A stretch of 64,000 nucleotides of DNA. Source: Fasciolopsis buskii. Taxonomy: Eukaryota > Platyhelminthes > Trematoda > Plagiorchiida > Fasciolidae. Where the stretch lies: NCBI GenBank assembly GCA_008360955.1, contig LUCM01007265.1, forward strand, positions 422,760 to 486,759, read 5' to 3'. Below, one piece after another: positions 53,255 through 61,874 of the stretch. Positions within the stretch are counted from its first letter, which is position 1; each line of letters starts with the position of its first letter. Below the pieces are notes generated by a model. That model was not told where the DNA came from. It was given only the letters and a program-made list of their open reading frames with translations, and searched no databases. The position numbers and the translations under genes are program-made.

Positions 53255-56200
53255 TCTCGCGTTCTTGTCATGTATTCGCCAAGATGGACTTAGAAAATCA
53301 ATGTGTGCACCCAATGCATAGCATATCAGTGTGCATAATGCTAAAAATTTACTCTATGGAATGAGCCAAACTTCTACGTCATCATCATCGTTCGACGTTA
53401 ATCTTCAAGGCAAGCCTCAGTGACAGCTGCCTTTTTGCCGCAGTTACATGCTTCAATAAGAAGACTTAGCACCCAAAGGAAACGGAGAGTGGACCTACAC
53501 AGGCGGGAACAGATAAGATGCTGCTGTAGTCAATACACGGAAAACAGTCGGATTGCACAATCGTACTTTTTCAATCATTCTGATTCGATAGAAAATGATA
53601 ACATGATCGCCACTGTTCACGGTTCACTGCCATATCCTTCAATGTCTTCAGCCAACTAGTTGATCGGTCTTTCGGACTCCAGTCTGCTGCCACGTAAGTG
53701 TGGGAAACAAAACAACGTTACCGTGTCACAGAATGTCGCTGTGGACACTATCCGTCAGACATGCGACTGTTGGTTGGGAATCAAATTAAGTCTAGCAAAC
53801 CAGACACTGATCGATGTTCACAATTCACCCTTTTACAAAAGTTGTATTTATTTTCTCCGAAAAGAACACGACTTAACTGCCCAAAAAAATGCAATTTTGA
53901 TTTGATTTATGTAAATTTTACACAATTATGAACGGTTATACTTCGATAGAAATCCATTTTCCAATGTATCTTAGTTGTTTCATATTGTGCTCAGTCAAAT
54001 TGTGAGGTTCTTTCTCCTTATCTCCCGTCGCGCAAAATCCGTATTGATCAGGTCTGATGCAAAATCAGTCTGACTGTCTTGAATCAGTCTCTCCTGGGGG
54101 AATTTGGTCGTTTATTTTGACAAACTTACATAAACCGACGACTACTTGCAGACTTTATGGGCGAAATTAGTTCAATTTGCAGAGAGAATTTGAGCAAGAT
54201 ATATTCGATTAAAACCTTCTTTATCGACAACAAACAGCTATTTCAGATGAGCTGGAGGCTGGAGAATGGAAACGATAAATCAAATCGGATTTGAACAATA
54301 AAATCACTCGTTTATCAGTAAACTGAGTTGCATCCACGACAAACGGAAGCAAACTGGAAATGCATTTCAGCGTGGCTGCTGAATGACAGAAATACCACAG
54401 CTTTTCTAATAGCATTTAGGCGTGCTTAACTGAGGTATCGGTCACGTGTTCTTATCTGTAACTCATCCTGCCTGGTGCGTTTTTATCACCCCAGTATTCC
54501 ACGGGGGAATGTAATTGCGAAGTACAATTTCCGTACATGACTGACCGTTGTTTTTTGTTCTACTGTTAAGTTACATCCGGTACAAAATTCTTTTTTTACC
54601 CTGTGTTTCAGGCCAAACAAGCAATGGGTAAAGTGGTCCTAGCAACATCTTGACTAGGAGGCAAACGAGTTTGGTTTTTTTGAAAAATCTATGAAAACCG
54701 AGAAGAAAATTCGTCCATTACCACTTAAGTAAACTTTACAAATGTTGCTTAAAAAGCCGGGACTACAATCGATTTACCTGGTCCATACATAAAAAATGGA
54801 TCTTAATGCATTGTTGTCTGTCTGTGATCAAGGAAAATCGGTGGCTGAGGCCTACTTAAGGTTACGGTTTAGGCGAATAAATAAGAAACACAATCAACCT
54901 AGAAAAGTGTTTTAACAGCTTTCTGACAGATCCGAAACGACACAGATTGATGAAACGCCAAAGACCTTCACAAAAGATTCCTACCATAGCAAAACGATTG
55001 CTAATCCACTGATCGTTGAATCGAATTGAAGGTGATTTAAAGTTTTCGCCGCCCGTCGCTGTTCATAGCGCACGGCAAATTGTACATTCTGCACTCCCTG
55101 GATAAGTAATGTGTATAATTAAAAAGAAGCCGACGTGATATATGATTTGTTATGGAAAGTTGGAGGTAGATTCATAGTAGGCGAAATACAAGGTTAAATT
55201 TATATTACAACTTTTGAGTTTTTCGTGCCAAAAACGAAGTAAGCATTGGCGTGAAATTTCGGGTGTTGAATTCACGATGGGAATATGCAATGGTTCGCCG
55301 GCGATTATTTTTGATCCGAAAGGAAAACTAATGGCTAGACAGTGGGAACAGAATAATTGCTTCCCTCTGTTTCTGGTACGTGGTTGAATTCGGTGTCCTT
55401 CTAACACAACGAGATATTTGATTTTAAAGCGCCTTTTGTATTCGTGTATCACTCTAGTGAGCTGACGGGAAGATAAACATATTATCAATACGACTGGATC
55501 GTTGCCGGTCTGCTAGAGAAAGTTCGTTTCTCCTAAACTGGCCAAGATCACAGTCCAATAAACGCATAGAACATGTACGCTTCAGAATCCACTCTGAAGA
55601 ATGCCCTTTCCCAAGTTTTTGATCAACTTGTTTTAGAATATAACTCACTGTAATCTTTTATTTGATCAATGTCGTCGGCATGCTAAACATTTTTCGTCTG
55701 CTGGACATTGCTAAACAGTACTTATTTTCTAGCATCCTTGGTTGGTAACTGGTTTTTATCCAAAATGGGACTGTGATTTGTTATCATTAACACTTAATAA
55801 CTTATTCTATCTCACTTGCTTGCATACTAGAGGAAAGAAAGAAGAAGCGAGTTGCTCCTGACTCGATCTTCCACAGTCTAGTTTTACGTGATCAGAGAAG
55901 TAGCAGTTGCTCCACTTAAGGAATTCTTGACTCCGGTCACCTGCGAAAGAAGGCGTGAAAATTGGCCCCCATGTCTTGCAACTTTCTTGTCCATCACCAA
56001 TACAATGAAGAGGGATAAACTATTTGCCACATATCCACCGTGAAAGTGATCTGTCCATGGAGAGTTCGGTGCTCTGGTTCACGTTGGTACCAAGGCGGTT
56101 GGAAACAGTTGATTGTTATTGCTTCGTCAAATTGGATCAACCTGAAAGCGTTTGCATCAGCACCTGACTGGCTGGTTCAACTTACAAAGTTTGATAGATG

Positions 56201-58729
56201 ACCCGAATATTCCTTCAGTGTTTTGCTAAAACTAAGTAGCCTGGATTTGCGATGCACTTTCTGTACCACAGGTGCCGTGAAATATCCATTGCCTTATGAA
56301 TTGCAAGTCACCAGTTATCGGTTTAGGATCACGATTTTGCCATCCCATCTATCCTGACCACTGATTACGAGACAAACTTGGGGAGAGCAAGGAATATGGT
56401 ACTTGAACCTAGTACTTTATCAGAAGTGCCTCGATCACAAGAAACTAAGGCGTAGGACTCACTCTGCAAAGGGAGTTTGACAGGCCCGATTATTTGGAAA
56501 CTTTTCTATAGACGATCCTGTTGAAGTCATTCTGAAGCCGGAGAGACCTACTAAGGAACCACATTGGTGTCATCAATGTACTGCGAAGTATTCGATGAAT
56601 AAACTGATCCACTAGATGATTAATATTTGTTCCATGGAAGTTGAAGAAGTGAAGCACTAAAAGATGATAAATCAGCGTAAAAGTTGGAGAAATGCAGTCG
56701 GTCAAAAGATAAACCCATCGAGAAGTGAGGAGACGGAGAACAGATAACTCTCAGAACGATTCTAATATCACCGGACAAAGTAAGCAACATGGGAAAATAA
56801 CCAAGGGATTGTACCACTTATCTCCAGTAGGAGAACATGGGGCTTATTTGGAATCTCGTGTGGTTACCGGTAACAGGAGAGTTTCCGTTTTTTTTATCGC
56901 CGATCTTACAAGGCAGAAATTGTCCTCAGTGACGTGACGCTCAGTGTCCGTCCTCTGAACACGGCATTGTCTGAAACATTTTGCGACAATGGGATACCGT
57001 GATGTTGTGATGGAGCAGTAGGAGTACAGTTGTGATGTGACTATTTCTGCACAACTGGATAAGTTTACTGAATATTGACCCTTCATATCGGAACTTTGGC
57101 TATCCACTTTACATGATCATCTTAACTTTCGTTTTTGTATGCTTAGGCAGATGCACCAGGGGTTACCTGTTGCCCGGGGTGATAAATCAGCATATGGTTT
57201 TTGTATTCGGAAATCCGCCTACATGACTTATGTTCAATAGACTGGACAACGAATATCGTATGAGCAAAGTATTTGTTGGTTAGACAGAAGCGTAGTATTT
57301 CAATGTCGGTCAGTGATGTTTTTTCACCACTGCAAACGACTAACACAGAGAAGACGCAAAGTGAACACAAGGTTTCTCACCATTCGAAAAATTAAGATCC
57401 GCAGAGCAAGTTCTAATGAGGACTGTCTTATGAAGTTTGACAGATCAAACTGTTTGGTAATATGCAGTACAATAGTGTATCTCAAAACGGGCTAGTTAAA
57501 TCGAACTTTCCAATCAAATTTGGATTATAAACGTGACCATAACCGGTAAATTGTACGCAGATTGATCAGTCAGTTTGAGATTGCTGGGCTTATCCTAGTA
57601 GTAGTTAACTATTGGAATTGGAACGAGCAAAGGCGGAACGAGATGAAATCAATTTGCTTCAATCCATTTCATGTAACACACCATTTGGGCCTCCTTGGAT
57701 TTTGAGAAAACGGTTGAATTTACGACGCATGGACGAAACGAGTGAGCAAGCAGTTTGAATGAATTTCCCGTTGGTTTTCTTACCACAGACGGTTTCAAAC
57801 CGGTGAAATTCACTCTACCTCCATCGTATTAGTACCTACAGCCACAAAACTAACCTCGACTATGCATTTATGACTCGATGGTTGCTTACCAACCTGACCC
57901 TCGTGTTATAAGTTCTCATTGATAAGGGGAATTTGATTTCAGCGCTACTTTTTTCCACCTTTAAATTGCAGCAATTCAGTACAAACCAGCATAATTTTGA
58001 TGTAATTAAGAGTATCACAACAATCGCCTAATCTGGAAATGTAAACATCAATATCACTAACAAAAGTGTGATAACAAAATTGTGCGAGACAAGAGAAAAA
58101 GAACCAATTGAACATAGCCACTTACCACGAGGTTCATGAATGTCTGATGTCTCTTCCAATCTTTTTCCCATTATCGATTCGATTGAAAAAGCTGCAGATT
58201 TTGTTTTCATCTCGGGCATATTTGGTTGTACCGTGCCGTGTGTATCCACCAGAGTGGACGTGGTGGATTCCGGTGATACTTGTGAGTGCGCGGAAATCGG
58301 TGAACCAGTAGAAGGAGTTGAGACAGATGCAACTGTCGAACTGTGCTCCGTGGAACTCCAACAACTAGTGCTCTGATCGGTTTGTTGTGTGCCCGAGGAC
58401 TCCACGTCTCCCGGTGAATCAGCAGTGTCCAAATTCCATACACCATCTGTTTGTGCTAAACGACCTTTTTTAATCCTTGTCCCTGGGATATTGTTGGCAG
58501 TGCTAGTAAGACGGCGTTTTTTCAACAAATCTCGGCCAAATTGTTCATCTGTAACTGTCTGAGCGGAGCAGTTTTCGCCTGCATCAGCGGTTTCCACAGA
58601 CGTGGCAGCAGCGGTCATTGTCACTGTGTTGCTGGCTTCAATCCCAAGAACAGAACCACAGATTGGTGACAGCATTCCAGAGTCGCTTCCGGTACCTTCA
58701 CAGGGCCGGGCTTGGACAAGATGAGTCAT
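9489..58729 (-). CDS. TBX20: T-box transcription factor TBX20-like (midline/H15 class), complete gene model of seven coding exons
   Basis: The model joins 58126-58729, 37750-38107, 36876-37412, 35670-35943, 35077-35256, 34251-34327 and 9489-10824. All six introns have GT and AG ends and matching phase. The result is 3,366 coding bases and a protein of about 1,121 residues. The T-box DNA-binding domain spans about residues 475-677. Diagnostic TBX20-class stretches include [83 protein letters not shown] and [14 protein letters not shown]. After the T-box comes RESMESLL, which parallels RESVESL of vertebrate TBX20. An eh1-type motif FSIESIM lies at residues 181-187. TBX20 proteins are nuclear regulators that bind T-half sites; in other animals they act in heart, neural and body-wall patterning. 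The protein is more than twice vertebrate length because of long Ser/Thr/Pro-rich flanks. The start is chosen because a TAA lies in frame seven codons upstream. Confidence 0.9.
12178..12256 (-). repeat. Dispersed repeat family, module A, minus-strand copy
   Basis: Reverse-complemented, this stretch aligns closely with 61757-61838: both contain atcacagttgt, a block like ttccatgc(g/a)cactcct, then acaaattagattctg. Divergence looks moderate by eye. It sits about 95 bases from an opposite-oriented partial copy of the same module at 12351, which makes an inverted pair. Confidence 0.65.
12351..12510 (+). repeat. Dispersed repeat family, partial module A plus module B
   Basis: Bases 12351-12406 (gaagagcttc, tagattctgg, cgacata) match module A at 61792-61845. 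Bases 12442-12510 (agaatgccgggtacgc, gaataaccg, tttccggg) match module B at 51787-51875 and 61586-61668. A long TA run follows at once. No coding meaning could be assigned. Confidence 0.6.
12529..12559. repeat. TA dinucleotide microsatellite
   Basis: Uninterrupted TA run that abuts the 3' side of a module-B repeat copy. A TA run also abuts the copy at 61.8 kb. Confidence 0.9.
12991..13020. repeat. GTGA tetranucleotide microsatellite
   Basis: Tandem GTGA units, about seven copies, in intron 6. A short CA run follows at 13175-13191. Confidence 0.9.
19141..19350 (-). mobile_element. tRNA-derived SINE copy, minus strand
   Basis: On the minus strand this aligns along its length with the plus-strand copy at 31752-31940. 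Shared blocks in order are gttcaacaaacc, agcccggt/tgcccggt, a box-A-like stretch, ttcgtcccc/gggttcgc (pol III box-B-like GGTTCGC), ttcggg, gatatgca/catatgca and gatgaaacagct. The tRNA-like head cannot fold as a good tRNA (its acceptor arm does not pair), so I call it a SINE, not a tRNA gene. Confidence 0.65.
19385..19455 (+). mobile_element. SINE tail fragment, plus strand
   Basis: The plus strand here (attactaacgagaatgaaac, then tagtgcttccatg and tggtgagttg) matches the 3' part of the SINE copy at 31880-31940. It points opposite to the copy at 19141-19350, so two members of one family lie in inverted orientation about 35 bases apart. Confidence 0.55.
21021..21044. repeat. CAGT tetranucleotide microsatellite
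   Basis: Tandem CAGT units. A TA/TG compound run follows at 21390-21420 and a GC/CA run at 21738-21757, all in intron 6. Confidence 0.9.
22290..22420 (-). mobile_element. Possible SINE fragment with pol III box-B-like motif
   Basis: On the minus strand gatgttcgagtctgg resembles a pol III B box (GGTTCGANTCC), and about 15 bases before it gcccaccaggatagctga is a poor A-box match. I see no second copy in this window, so this stays a weak call. Confidence 0.2.
24950..27266 (+). mobile_element. Decayed CR1/L2-like LINE: endonuclease end, reverse transcriptase and 3' tail
   Basis: Plus-strand translation, with several frame changes and stops, shows the end of an endonuclease ([11 protein letters not shown], then SSDHCMLLL at about 25080-25165). 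A linker follows, then reverse-transcriptase blocks: [14 protein letters not shown] near 25880, FRPVALT near 25950, a block like [11 protein letters not shown] near 26270, and the catalytic YADD at 26381-26392. The C-terminal part contains [15 protein letters not shown] near 26915-26955. An A+T-rich 3' UTR ends in tandem ACAAT units at 27244-27266, a short tandem-repeat tail of the kind CR1-type elements use. The element is inactive. Its 5' end is not resolved. Confidence 0.8.
27267..27655 (+). mobile_element. Second, 5'-truncated LINE fragment of the same family
   Basis: Directly after the tail of the preceding LINE, a new open stretch encodes [18 protein letters not shown] and [12 protein letters not shown]. 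It is homologous to [19 protein letters not shown] of the first copy. Its 3' UTR shares blocks with the first (ttatttct, ttttgactga/ttttgtttgacta) and ends in degraded ACAAT-like units near 27631-27655. This is a separate insertion, or a partial duplication, carrying only the last part of the element. Confidence 0.7.
31668..31712 (-). mobile_element. SINE fragment, minus strand
   Basis: On the minus strand gtggtgaagttcaacaaa and cgttcagag match the start of the plus-strand copy at 31752. The two form arms of an inverted repeat (left arm about 31670-31697, right arm about 31752-31779) around a loop of about 55 bases. Confidence 0.55.
31752..31940 (+). mobile_element. tRNA-derived SINE copy, plus strand
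   Basis: The tRNA-like head has a box-A-like tagcgtaatggctaaggc and a box-B-like gggttcgcgtccc with normal spacing. It is followed by a tail (gatgaaacagct, agtgcttccatgg). The same order of blocks is found on the minus strand at 19141-19350. The acceptor stem does not pair, so this is not a functional tRNA gene. Flanking target-site duplications were not established. Confidence 0.7.
34251..34327 (-). CDS. TBX20: TBX20 exon 6: C-terminal end of the T-box
   Basis: This 77-base exon was missed by simple open-frame searches. The acceptor reads ggttacag and the donor gtaagtt. It encodes residues 652-676, [18 protein letters not shown] and SRLTEFE, plus the first two bases of an Arg codon. NPFAKGFRD is the T-box C-terminal helix that enters the DNA minor groove in known T-box structures. 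A Cys stands where TBX20 proteins usually have Ser (KIDSNPF). Confidence 0.93.
34328..35076 (-). other. TBX20 intron 5 (749 bases)
   Basis: Ordinary intron between donor ctg|gtaagtg and acceptor ttacag|att. I see no other element in it. Confidence 0.85.
35077..35256 (-). CDS. TBX20: TBX20 exon 5: central T-box
   Basis: Sixty codons, phase 0 at both ends; acceptor atcgcacag, donor gtaagtg. It encodes residues 592-651, from [16 protein letters not shown] to [16 protein letters not shown]. Between these blocks lies a lengthened variable segment ([14 protein letters not shown] and following), about seven residues longer than the human TBX20 counterpart as I recall it. Confidence 0.95.
35257..35669 (-). 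other. TBX20 intron 4 (413 bases)
   Basis: Intron between tac|gtgagt and cgcacag|atc. An open frame runs from exon 5 some way into it, but the family alignment and splice sites place the boundary clearly. Nothing else is seen. Confidence 0.85.
35670..35943 (-). CDS. TBX20: TBX20 exon 4: N-terminal half of the T-box
   Basis: The first base completes the Arg split from exon 3 (AG|G); then come 91 codons (residues 501-591) ending in DRHGY at a gtgagt donor. It carries [47 protein letters not shown] and [12 protein letters not shown], all strong TBX20-class signatures. The acceptor aaaaag is weak: a short pyrimidine stretch (tttttgttctcc) is separated from the AG by purine-rich sequence. Cys follows IVPVD where relatives have Asn. 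Confidence 0.95.
35944..36875 (-). other. TBX20 intron 3 (932 bases) with compound microsatellite
   Basis: Intron between ag|gtgagtt and aaaaag|g. It contains a TAC/AAT compound repeat about 55 bases from the exon 4 acceptor; the rest has no recognised content. Confidence 0.85.
35999..36061. repeat. Compound TAC/AAT trinucleotide microsatellite
   Basis: About 13 ACT/TAC units run directly into about eight AAT units. On the transcribed minus strand it lies just upstream of the exon 4 acceptor. Confidence 0.92.
36876..37412 (-). CDS. TBX20: TBX20 exon 3: Ser/Thr-rich linker and start of the T-box
   Basis: The acceptor reads ttattatag. The first base completes the Met codon begun in exon 2 (AT|G); 178 codons follow, then AG before a gtgagtt donor. 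Residues 322-499. The first part is rich in Ser, Thr and Pro with a run of seven Ser. A basic patch (SAARKRG) follows. The T-box begins at [12 protein letters not shown], continuing [13 protein letters not shown], as in TBX20 proteins (LETKELWDKFHELGTEMI). Confidence 0.93.
37413..37749 (-). other. TBX20 intron 2 (337 bases)
   Basis: Short intron between cagat|gtaagt and ttattatag|g. Nothing else is seen in it. Confidence 0.8.
37750..38107 (-). CDS. TBX20: TBX20 exon 2: N-terminal linker
   Basis: The acceptor gtttgaatag has a pyrimidine-rich lead. Two bases (AC) complete an Asp codon begun in exon 1, 118 codons follow, and AT is left before the gtaagt donor. Residues 202-320. No named domain; Ser, Pro and Thr are frequent. 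Near its end [12 protein letters not shown] loosely resembles the hydrophobic segment some TBX20 proteins have near the N-terminus, but the better eh1 match is in exon 1. Support comes from both splice sites and phase match on each side rather than from similarity. Confidence 0.8.
38517..38569. repeat. Long TA dinucleotide microsatellite
   Basis: About 26 uninterrupted TA units, the longest simple repeat in the window, 410 bases upstream of exon 2 in transcript direction. Another TA run is at 39782-39801. Confidence 0.95.
40772..40801. repeat. CA dinucleotide microsatellite
   Basis: About 14 uninterrupted CA units in intron 1. Confidence 0.95.
42503..42560. repeat. Imperfect GT microsatellite
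   Basis: GT run with AT and GC interruptions, in intron 1. Confidence 0.9.
44703..44724. repeat. 22-base perfect palindrome
   Basis: ATGATGATGATCATCATCAT with one further complementary base on each side reads identically on both strands. It may have arisen from short ATG/CAT tandem repeats meeting head to head. Confidence 0.85.
48114..48242. repeat. GAT/AAT trinucleotide-rich tract
   Basis: Extended low-complexity region of GATGAT units with an inner run of AAT. An open frame across it (many Met/Ile or Asp) is an artefact of the repeat. Confidence 0.9.
49296..49326. repeat. Imperfect CA microsatellite
   Basis: CA-rich run with ACGC interruptions, in intron 1. Confidence 0.9.
51610..51875 (+). 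repeat. Dispersed repeat family, diverged module A and module B
   Basis: Bases 51787-51875 (aataccgggtatgcatacct, aaaccggttg, tttccggg, ttttgttc) match module B at 61586-61668 closely. Upstream, 51640-51695 (gttagccctgcttggctgac, gacgaatcac) resembles the beginning of module A at 61722-61765 more weakly. The order A then B matches the 12.4 kb copy. Confidence 0.55.
52797..52860 (+). mobile_element. Possible SINE head fragment
   Basis: The stretch gcctgacctgggggtaacg then taatggctttt resembles the box-A part of the SINE at 31781 (gcctgcccggtagcgtaatg). No good B box follows, so this is a weak call. Confidence 0.3.
53199..53252. repeat. CAT/CAA trinucleotide tract
   Basis: Imperfect CAT units run into about ten CAA units. 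An open frame reads this as His/Gln runs, but there is no other sign of coding. Confidence 0.9.
58126..58729 (-). CDS. TBX20: TBX20 exon 1: N-terminus with eh1 motif
   Basis: This first coding exon has 201 codons plus one base before a gtaagt donor. The start ATG at 58727-58729 is the first after an in-frame TAA seven codons upstream. FSIESIM at residues 181-187 (within [12 protein letters not shown]) is an eh1-type motif of the kind that recruits Groucho/TLE corepressors; vertebrate TBX20 has FSIAALM in the same N-terminal position. Basic patches KKRR (70-73) and RIKKGR (85-90) could serve nuclear import. Linkage to exon 2 across 20 kb rests on the phase match (G|AC), same strand, the motif, and the lack of any other partner. 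Confidence 0.75.
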
Positions 58730-58785
58730 GTAGAAATCAAAGTAGAATCGTTAATAGTTTGCAATTAATTGGCCCACCGTATTAG
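58730..58785 (-). other. TBX20: TBX20 5' untranslated sequence, possible acceptor of an upstream non-coding exon
   Basis: The minus strand reads acacttttcag ending at 58786, a fair splice acceptor 57 bases before the start codon. The mRNA may therefore begin in an exon further upstream. This is inferred from sequence alone. Confidence 0.3.
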
Positions 58786-58872
58786 CTGAAAAGTGTCCTT
58801 GCCAGTCACAAAATCCCTATTTCTTTGCGACACAAATTTTGTAATGAGAAATGCGAATAATAACACAGTTGT

Positions 58873-58883
58873 ATTATATATTC
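58873..58883 (-). promoter_or_regulatory. TATA-box-like sequence upstream of TBX20
   Basis: The minus strand has aatatataata about 145 bases before the start codon. It could be a core promoter if transcription starts here rather than further upstream. TATA-like sequences are frequent in this AT-rich DNA, so support is weak. Confidence 0.2.
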
Positions 58884-58959
58884 ATACGTATGTGTCGGTA
58901 CGTTTTTCAACGTTTCACTAACTGACCACAAAGAGGCGGTCCTGTTAACAGGTCCAGGA

Positions 58960-59840
58960 TGTGCCAGCGCGCGAGCATGCGCATGTGCCGATTTGTACGT
59001 GTTCGTGCAAAAGTGGAGATTCTACGGAAAATCACCTACTTTTTCCATTTAATAAGAATGAGTGTGTACGGAATAGTGATGTGTGCGTATATTTATGTAT
59101 GGCCTTGTAGGAGTGGGTCGGTCGGTGTGTTCACTGGCCTCGAGATATCTTTCCGTACGCACTAACGGCCGCATACAAAAGAAGACGCTTCACTTCTCTG
59201 GGCGCGTCATCACATACCCGGTTGTCTCCGCAGCTCGATTTTTCCGTCCGTGTAGCTTGACGCACCTCACTGTGCATGTGCGTGTGTGTGCATGCTTGTG
59301 TACGCGTGAGAGAGGGAGAGTGTACGATTGCGCATTTTTAACTTGCATTATTTCCATTGACACTCTGGATGCACACACGCAAGCACGCACACACGTACAC
59401 AGGTTACGCGTTGCGGATATACCAGTCTTCCCCTAGCTCACCTTCATTAGGCGTGGACGAGAACTGTCGCGAAATTGTTAACTTGTCCAACTCAATTTCT
59501 GTCTCTCGTTTTACCCGGTCAACTCACGCATGTTCGTTCGATTGAACAAGGTGGCTGATTGCTCACGCGGCGATATCGTCCCGCCCGAGCGAGAGAAAAT
59601 TGCGCCGCGCGCATTTGCATGTTTGTTTAGGCAAAGACTATTTTCACGCGAACTTAGGGTATTCATGGGTATGTTTGCGTGCGTGCGTGCGTGTGTGCAT
59701 GTATTCGTATATATATGCCCTATACGCTGTTCACCGACGTCTGTTGTCGTCGCATTCAAACCTGTCAGCACTGCCCCGAATCACTATTGGTGGTGCTATT
59801 TTACCGCACGCGATCATCACCACGAGCGTCAGCTTCAACA
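58960..59840. promoter_or_regulatory. CpG-dense stretch upstream of TBX20
   Basis: CG dinucleotides are visibly denser here than elsewhere, for example gccagcgcgcgagcatgcgc near 58967 and gcgccgcgcgc near 59601. The open frames of 60-130 codons on both strands here are expected from the composition. A promoter or distal control role is inferred from position only. Confidence 0.25.
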
Positions 59841-61585
59841 TAGTCGGCCAATTGCAAACAAGTGCGAACGCACTACAAGTTTGTGCATCCATCTAAACCA
59901 ACTAGCCCAATGATCAAATTCACATCCGCGCCTACCAACCTACGGGAATGAATTTTGGAGACGGATATACCGATGCATCATCGTGTTTATGACCATCGTC
60001 GTCACCAGAATCGTCATCATCATCCGCAGTACCAGTAGCAGCAACTTCCACGGGAAACAGGTCGTTTGACCACATACAGGCAATCTGCGTGTCTGCATAT
60101 CGGAACATGAGAAAGATACTAAACCTCGAATATGTTGTTCCGGCGTGTGTGTTTGTGTGCAAACAAGATGTTGGTTTTTACACACGGGTATTTACGAGAA
60201 CACTACGTTAGACTCGATAAACAAATCCTCCCTTGCAGTCGAGTTGATAATGTTTTTGTTAGAATTGGAACCACATGGAAAGGGTCTTTCAGGGGAGAAT
60301 GACAACCACGCTTTCTTTCCACCCCGTTTATTTAGCACACGATTGCCAAAGCTGTTATCTTTCTATTTCTAACACTTATTAGGTGCGACATTGATCAGTT
60401 GTAAGTTATTCAACGATTAAGTGCATACATGCACGTACTACAGGTACACACACACAGACAGACACACACACGCACACACACACACACATACCAGAGCAGA
60501 AGAAAGGAATGACAAACTCCGGGAAAAAGACCCTGAATGTCAAGGAGATAAACGGTGAACTACAAGTGACAGCCGACAACACTAAGTGAATCGGAAATTT
60601 TTTAGGCAACCATAGTCCTCTCCCAAGACAAGGGGGACAAACAGATGTGGTAAGACAATATTGAGTTCTCGTGTACGAGTGCGCATAAATCGGCAAGGGA
60701 GTGGTAAATTGAAAGACATTGTTGTCTATCGTAGAATTTCCGAACAGCATACAAACGTGTACAAACGCACGCAGACAAATAGCTCTCTAATCAGATTTGT
60801 GTCAACAAGATCTAATCGAATCACGAAGTTGCAAACGTTGACACACTGATGTGACATGATATCCATCGATACAAATTGAGAGCAATTTGACGAATTACAT
60901 ATATACGAATATATTGTCGTTGGTGGAATTTAGTTGGAACTAAGCAAATTTAGGAGAATGCACGGAACACTCAACCTGACATTTGATCACCACGAATCGT
61001 GATTTTCGCAAATTGTCGGAATGAAAACGACAGGTGCAAACAACAAATTCGATCGAAAACAGATGATTCCGAAAAATCGTCACTACAAAAAGCCGTGCTG
61101 CTTTCATTGCACCACGATAGTAATGTGGCAGTAATGTGTCTGCAAATTGCTCGAGGCACCTAGTGGCCATAAAAGTTTGAATCGATTGTGAACTGTACCG
61201 ATACCCGTTCAGAGCGGTCAGTTTCTTGTAGGTGTGACAGCAATCGATACAGGTGAATCTGCTCATGCCGGATCAGGGTAAATTCTGGCTTTGTTCATCC
61301 CGGAGGATTACGCGAGCGCCTTGTTCAGGAGACATGGATCCAGTCTGTCCGGTTATTTCCACAGTAATTGCCATTAACTGTACATTGGCAGAGGGAAGTT
61401 TCTTTGGTCTACCGTTATTTATGAGCGATAGTCCCAGTGGAAAGTTGAATATGTATGGTTATGAATTAAGTTCCGCACGTCACTCACTGAACGGAGGAAC
61501 AAAGTGCAATGCTAATAGAGTCTGACGTGAAGTTCCAACAATGTGGTCTGCAGAACCCCAGTCGTATACATATTTGAACAAGAGA
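59841..61585. other. Unassigned DNA upstream of TBX20
   Basis: Short open frames only. A CA-rich microsatellite lies at 60445-60489. A minus-strand frame at 60940-61266 contains a CIDC pair but nothing that identifies a family. Confidence 0.5.
60445..60489. repeat. CA-rich microsatellite
   Basis: Imperfect CA run with GA and GC interruptions. Confidence 0.9.
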
Positions 61586-61842
61586 GTGCCGAATGCGCAT
61601 ACCTGACGAGCGACAGCAACCGCGAAACCGGTTGTGTGCTTCCGCGGAAATTTTGTTCATTCATCCAGTTACTACTTGCATTTTTAATATATACATATGT
61701 GGCATTCTGCCCTCTTTCTTAGAGTTGGCTCAGCCCAGCTGACAAGGAATTATAAACGAATCACAGTTGTGATTCTTCTATGGACCCTTCTGCGAAGAGC
61801 TTCCATGCACACTCCTAGCATTACAAATTAGATTCTGGCCAG

Positions 61843-61845
<3 letters not shown>
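61586..61845 (+). repeat. Dispersed repeat family, module B followed by module A
   Basis: Module B (61586-61668: gtgccgaatgcgcatacctg, gaaaccggttgtg, ttttgttcat) is followed by module A (61722-61845: ggctcagcccagctgac, gaatcacagttgtgattctt, gaagagcttccatgcacact, ttacaaattagattctggcc). The order is reversed relative to the copies at 12.4 and 51.7 kb. This would fit a tandem array of an A-B unit read from a different starting point. Confidence 0.65.

Positions 61846-61872
<27 letters not shown>
61846..61872. repeat. TA dinucleotide microsatellite
   Basis: Uninterrupted TA run joined directly to the end of a module A copy. Confidence 0.92.

Positions 61873-61874
<2 letters not shown>

Larger units (their letters stand above)
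38108..58125 (-). other. TBX20 intron 1 (20.0 kb)
   Basis: The intron lies between the gtaagt donor of exon 1 and the gaatag acceptor of exon 2. It holds a long TA run, several CA/GT and trinucleotide repeats, a copy of the dispersed repeat family near 51.6-51.9 kb and possible SINE fragments near 52.8 kb. Some open frames (plus strand 44940-45235 and 50640-50763; minus strand 42771-43028 and 50357-50647) might be exons or repeat debris; none has a recognised domain. Confidence 0.7.
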
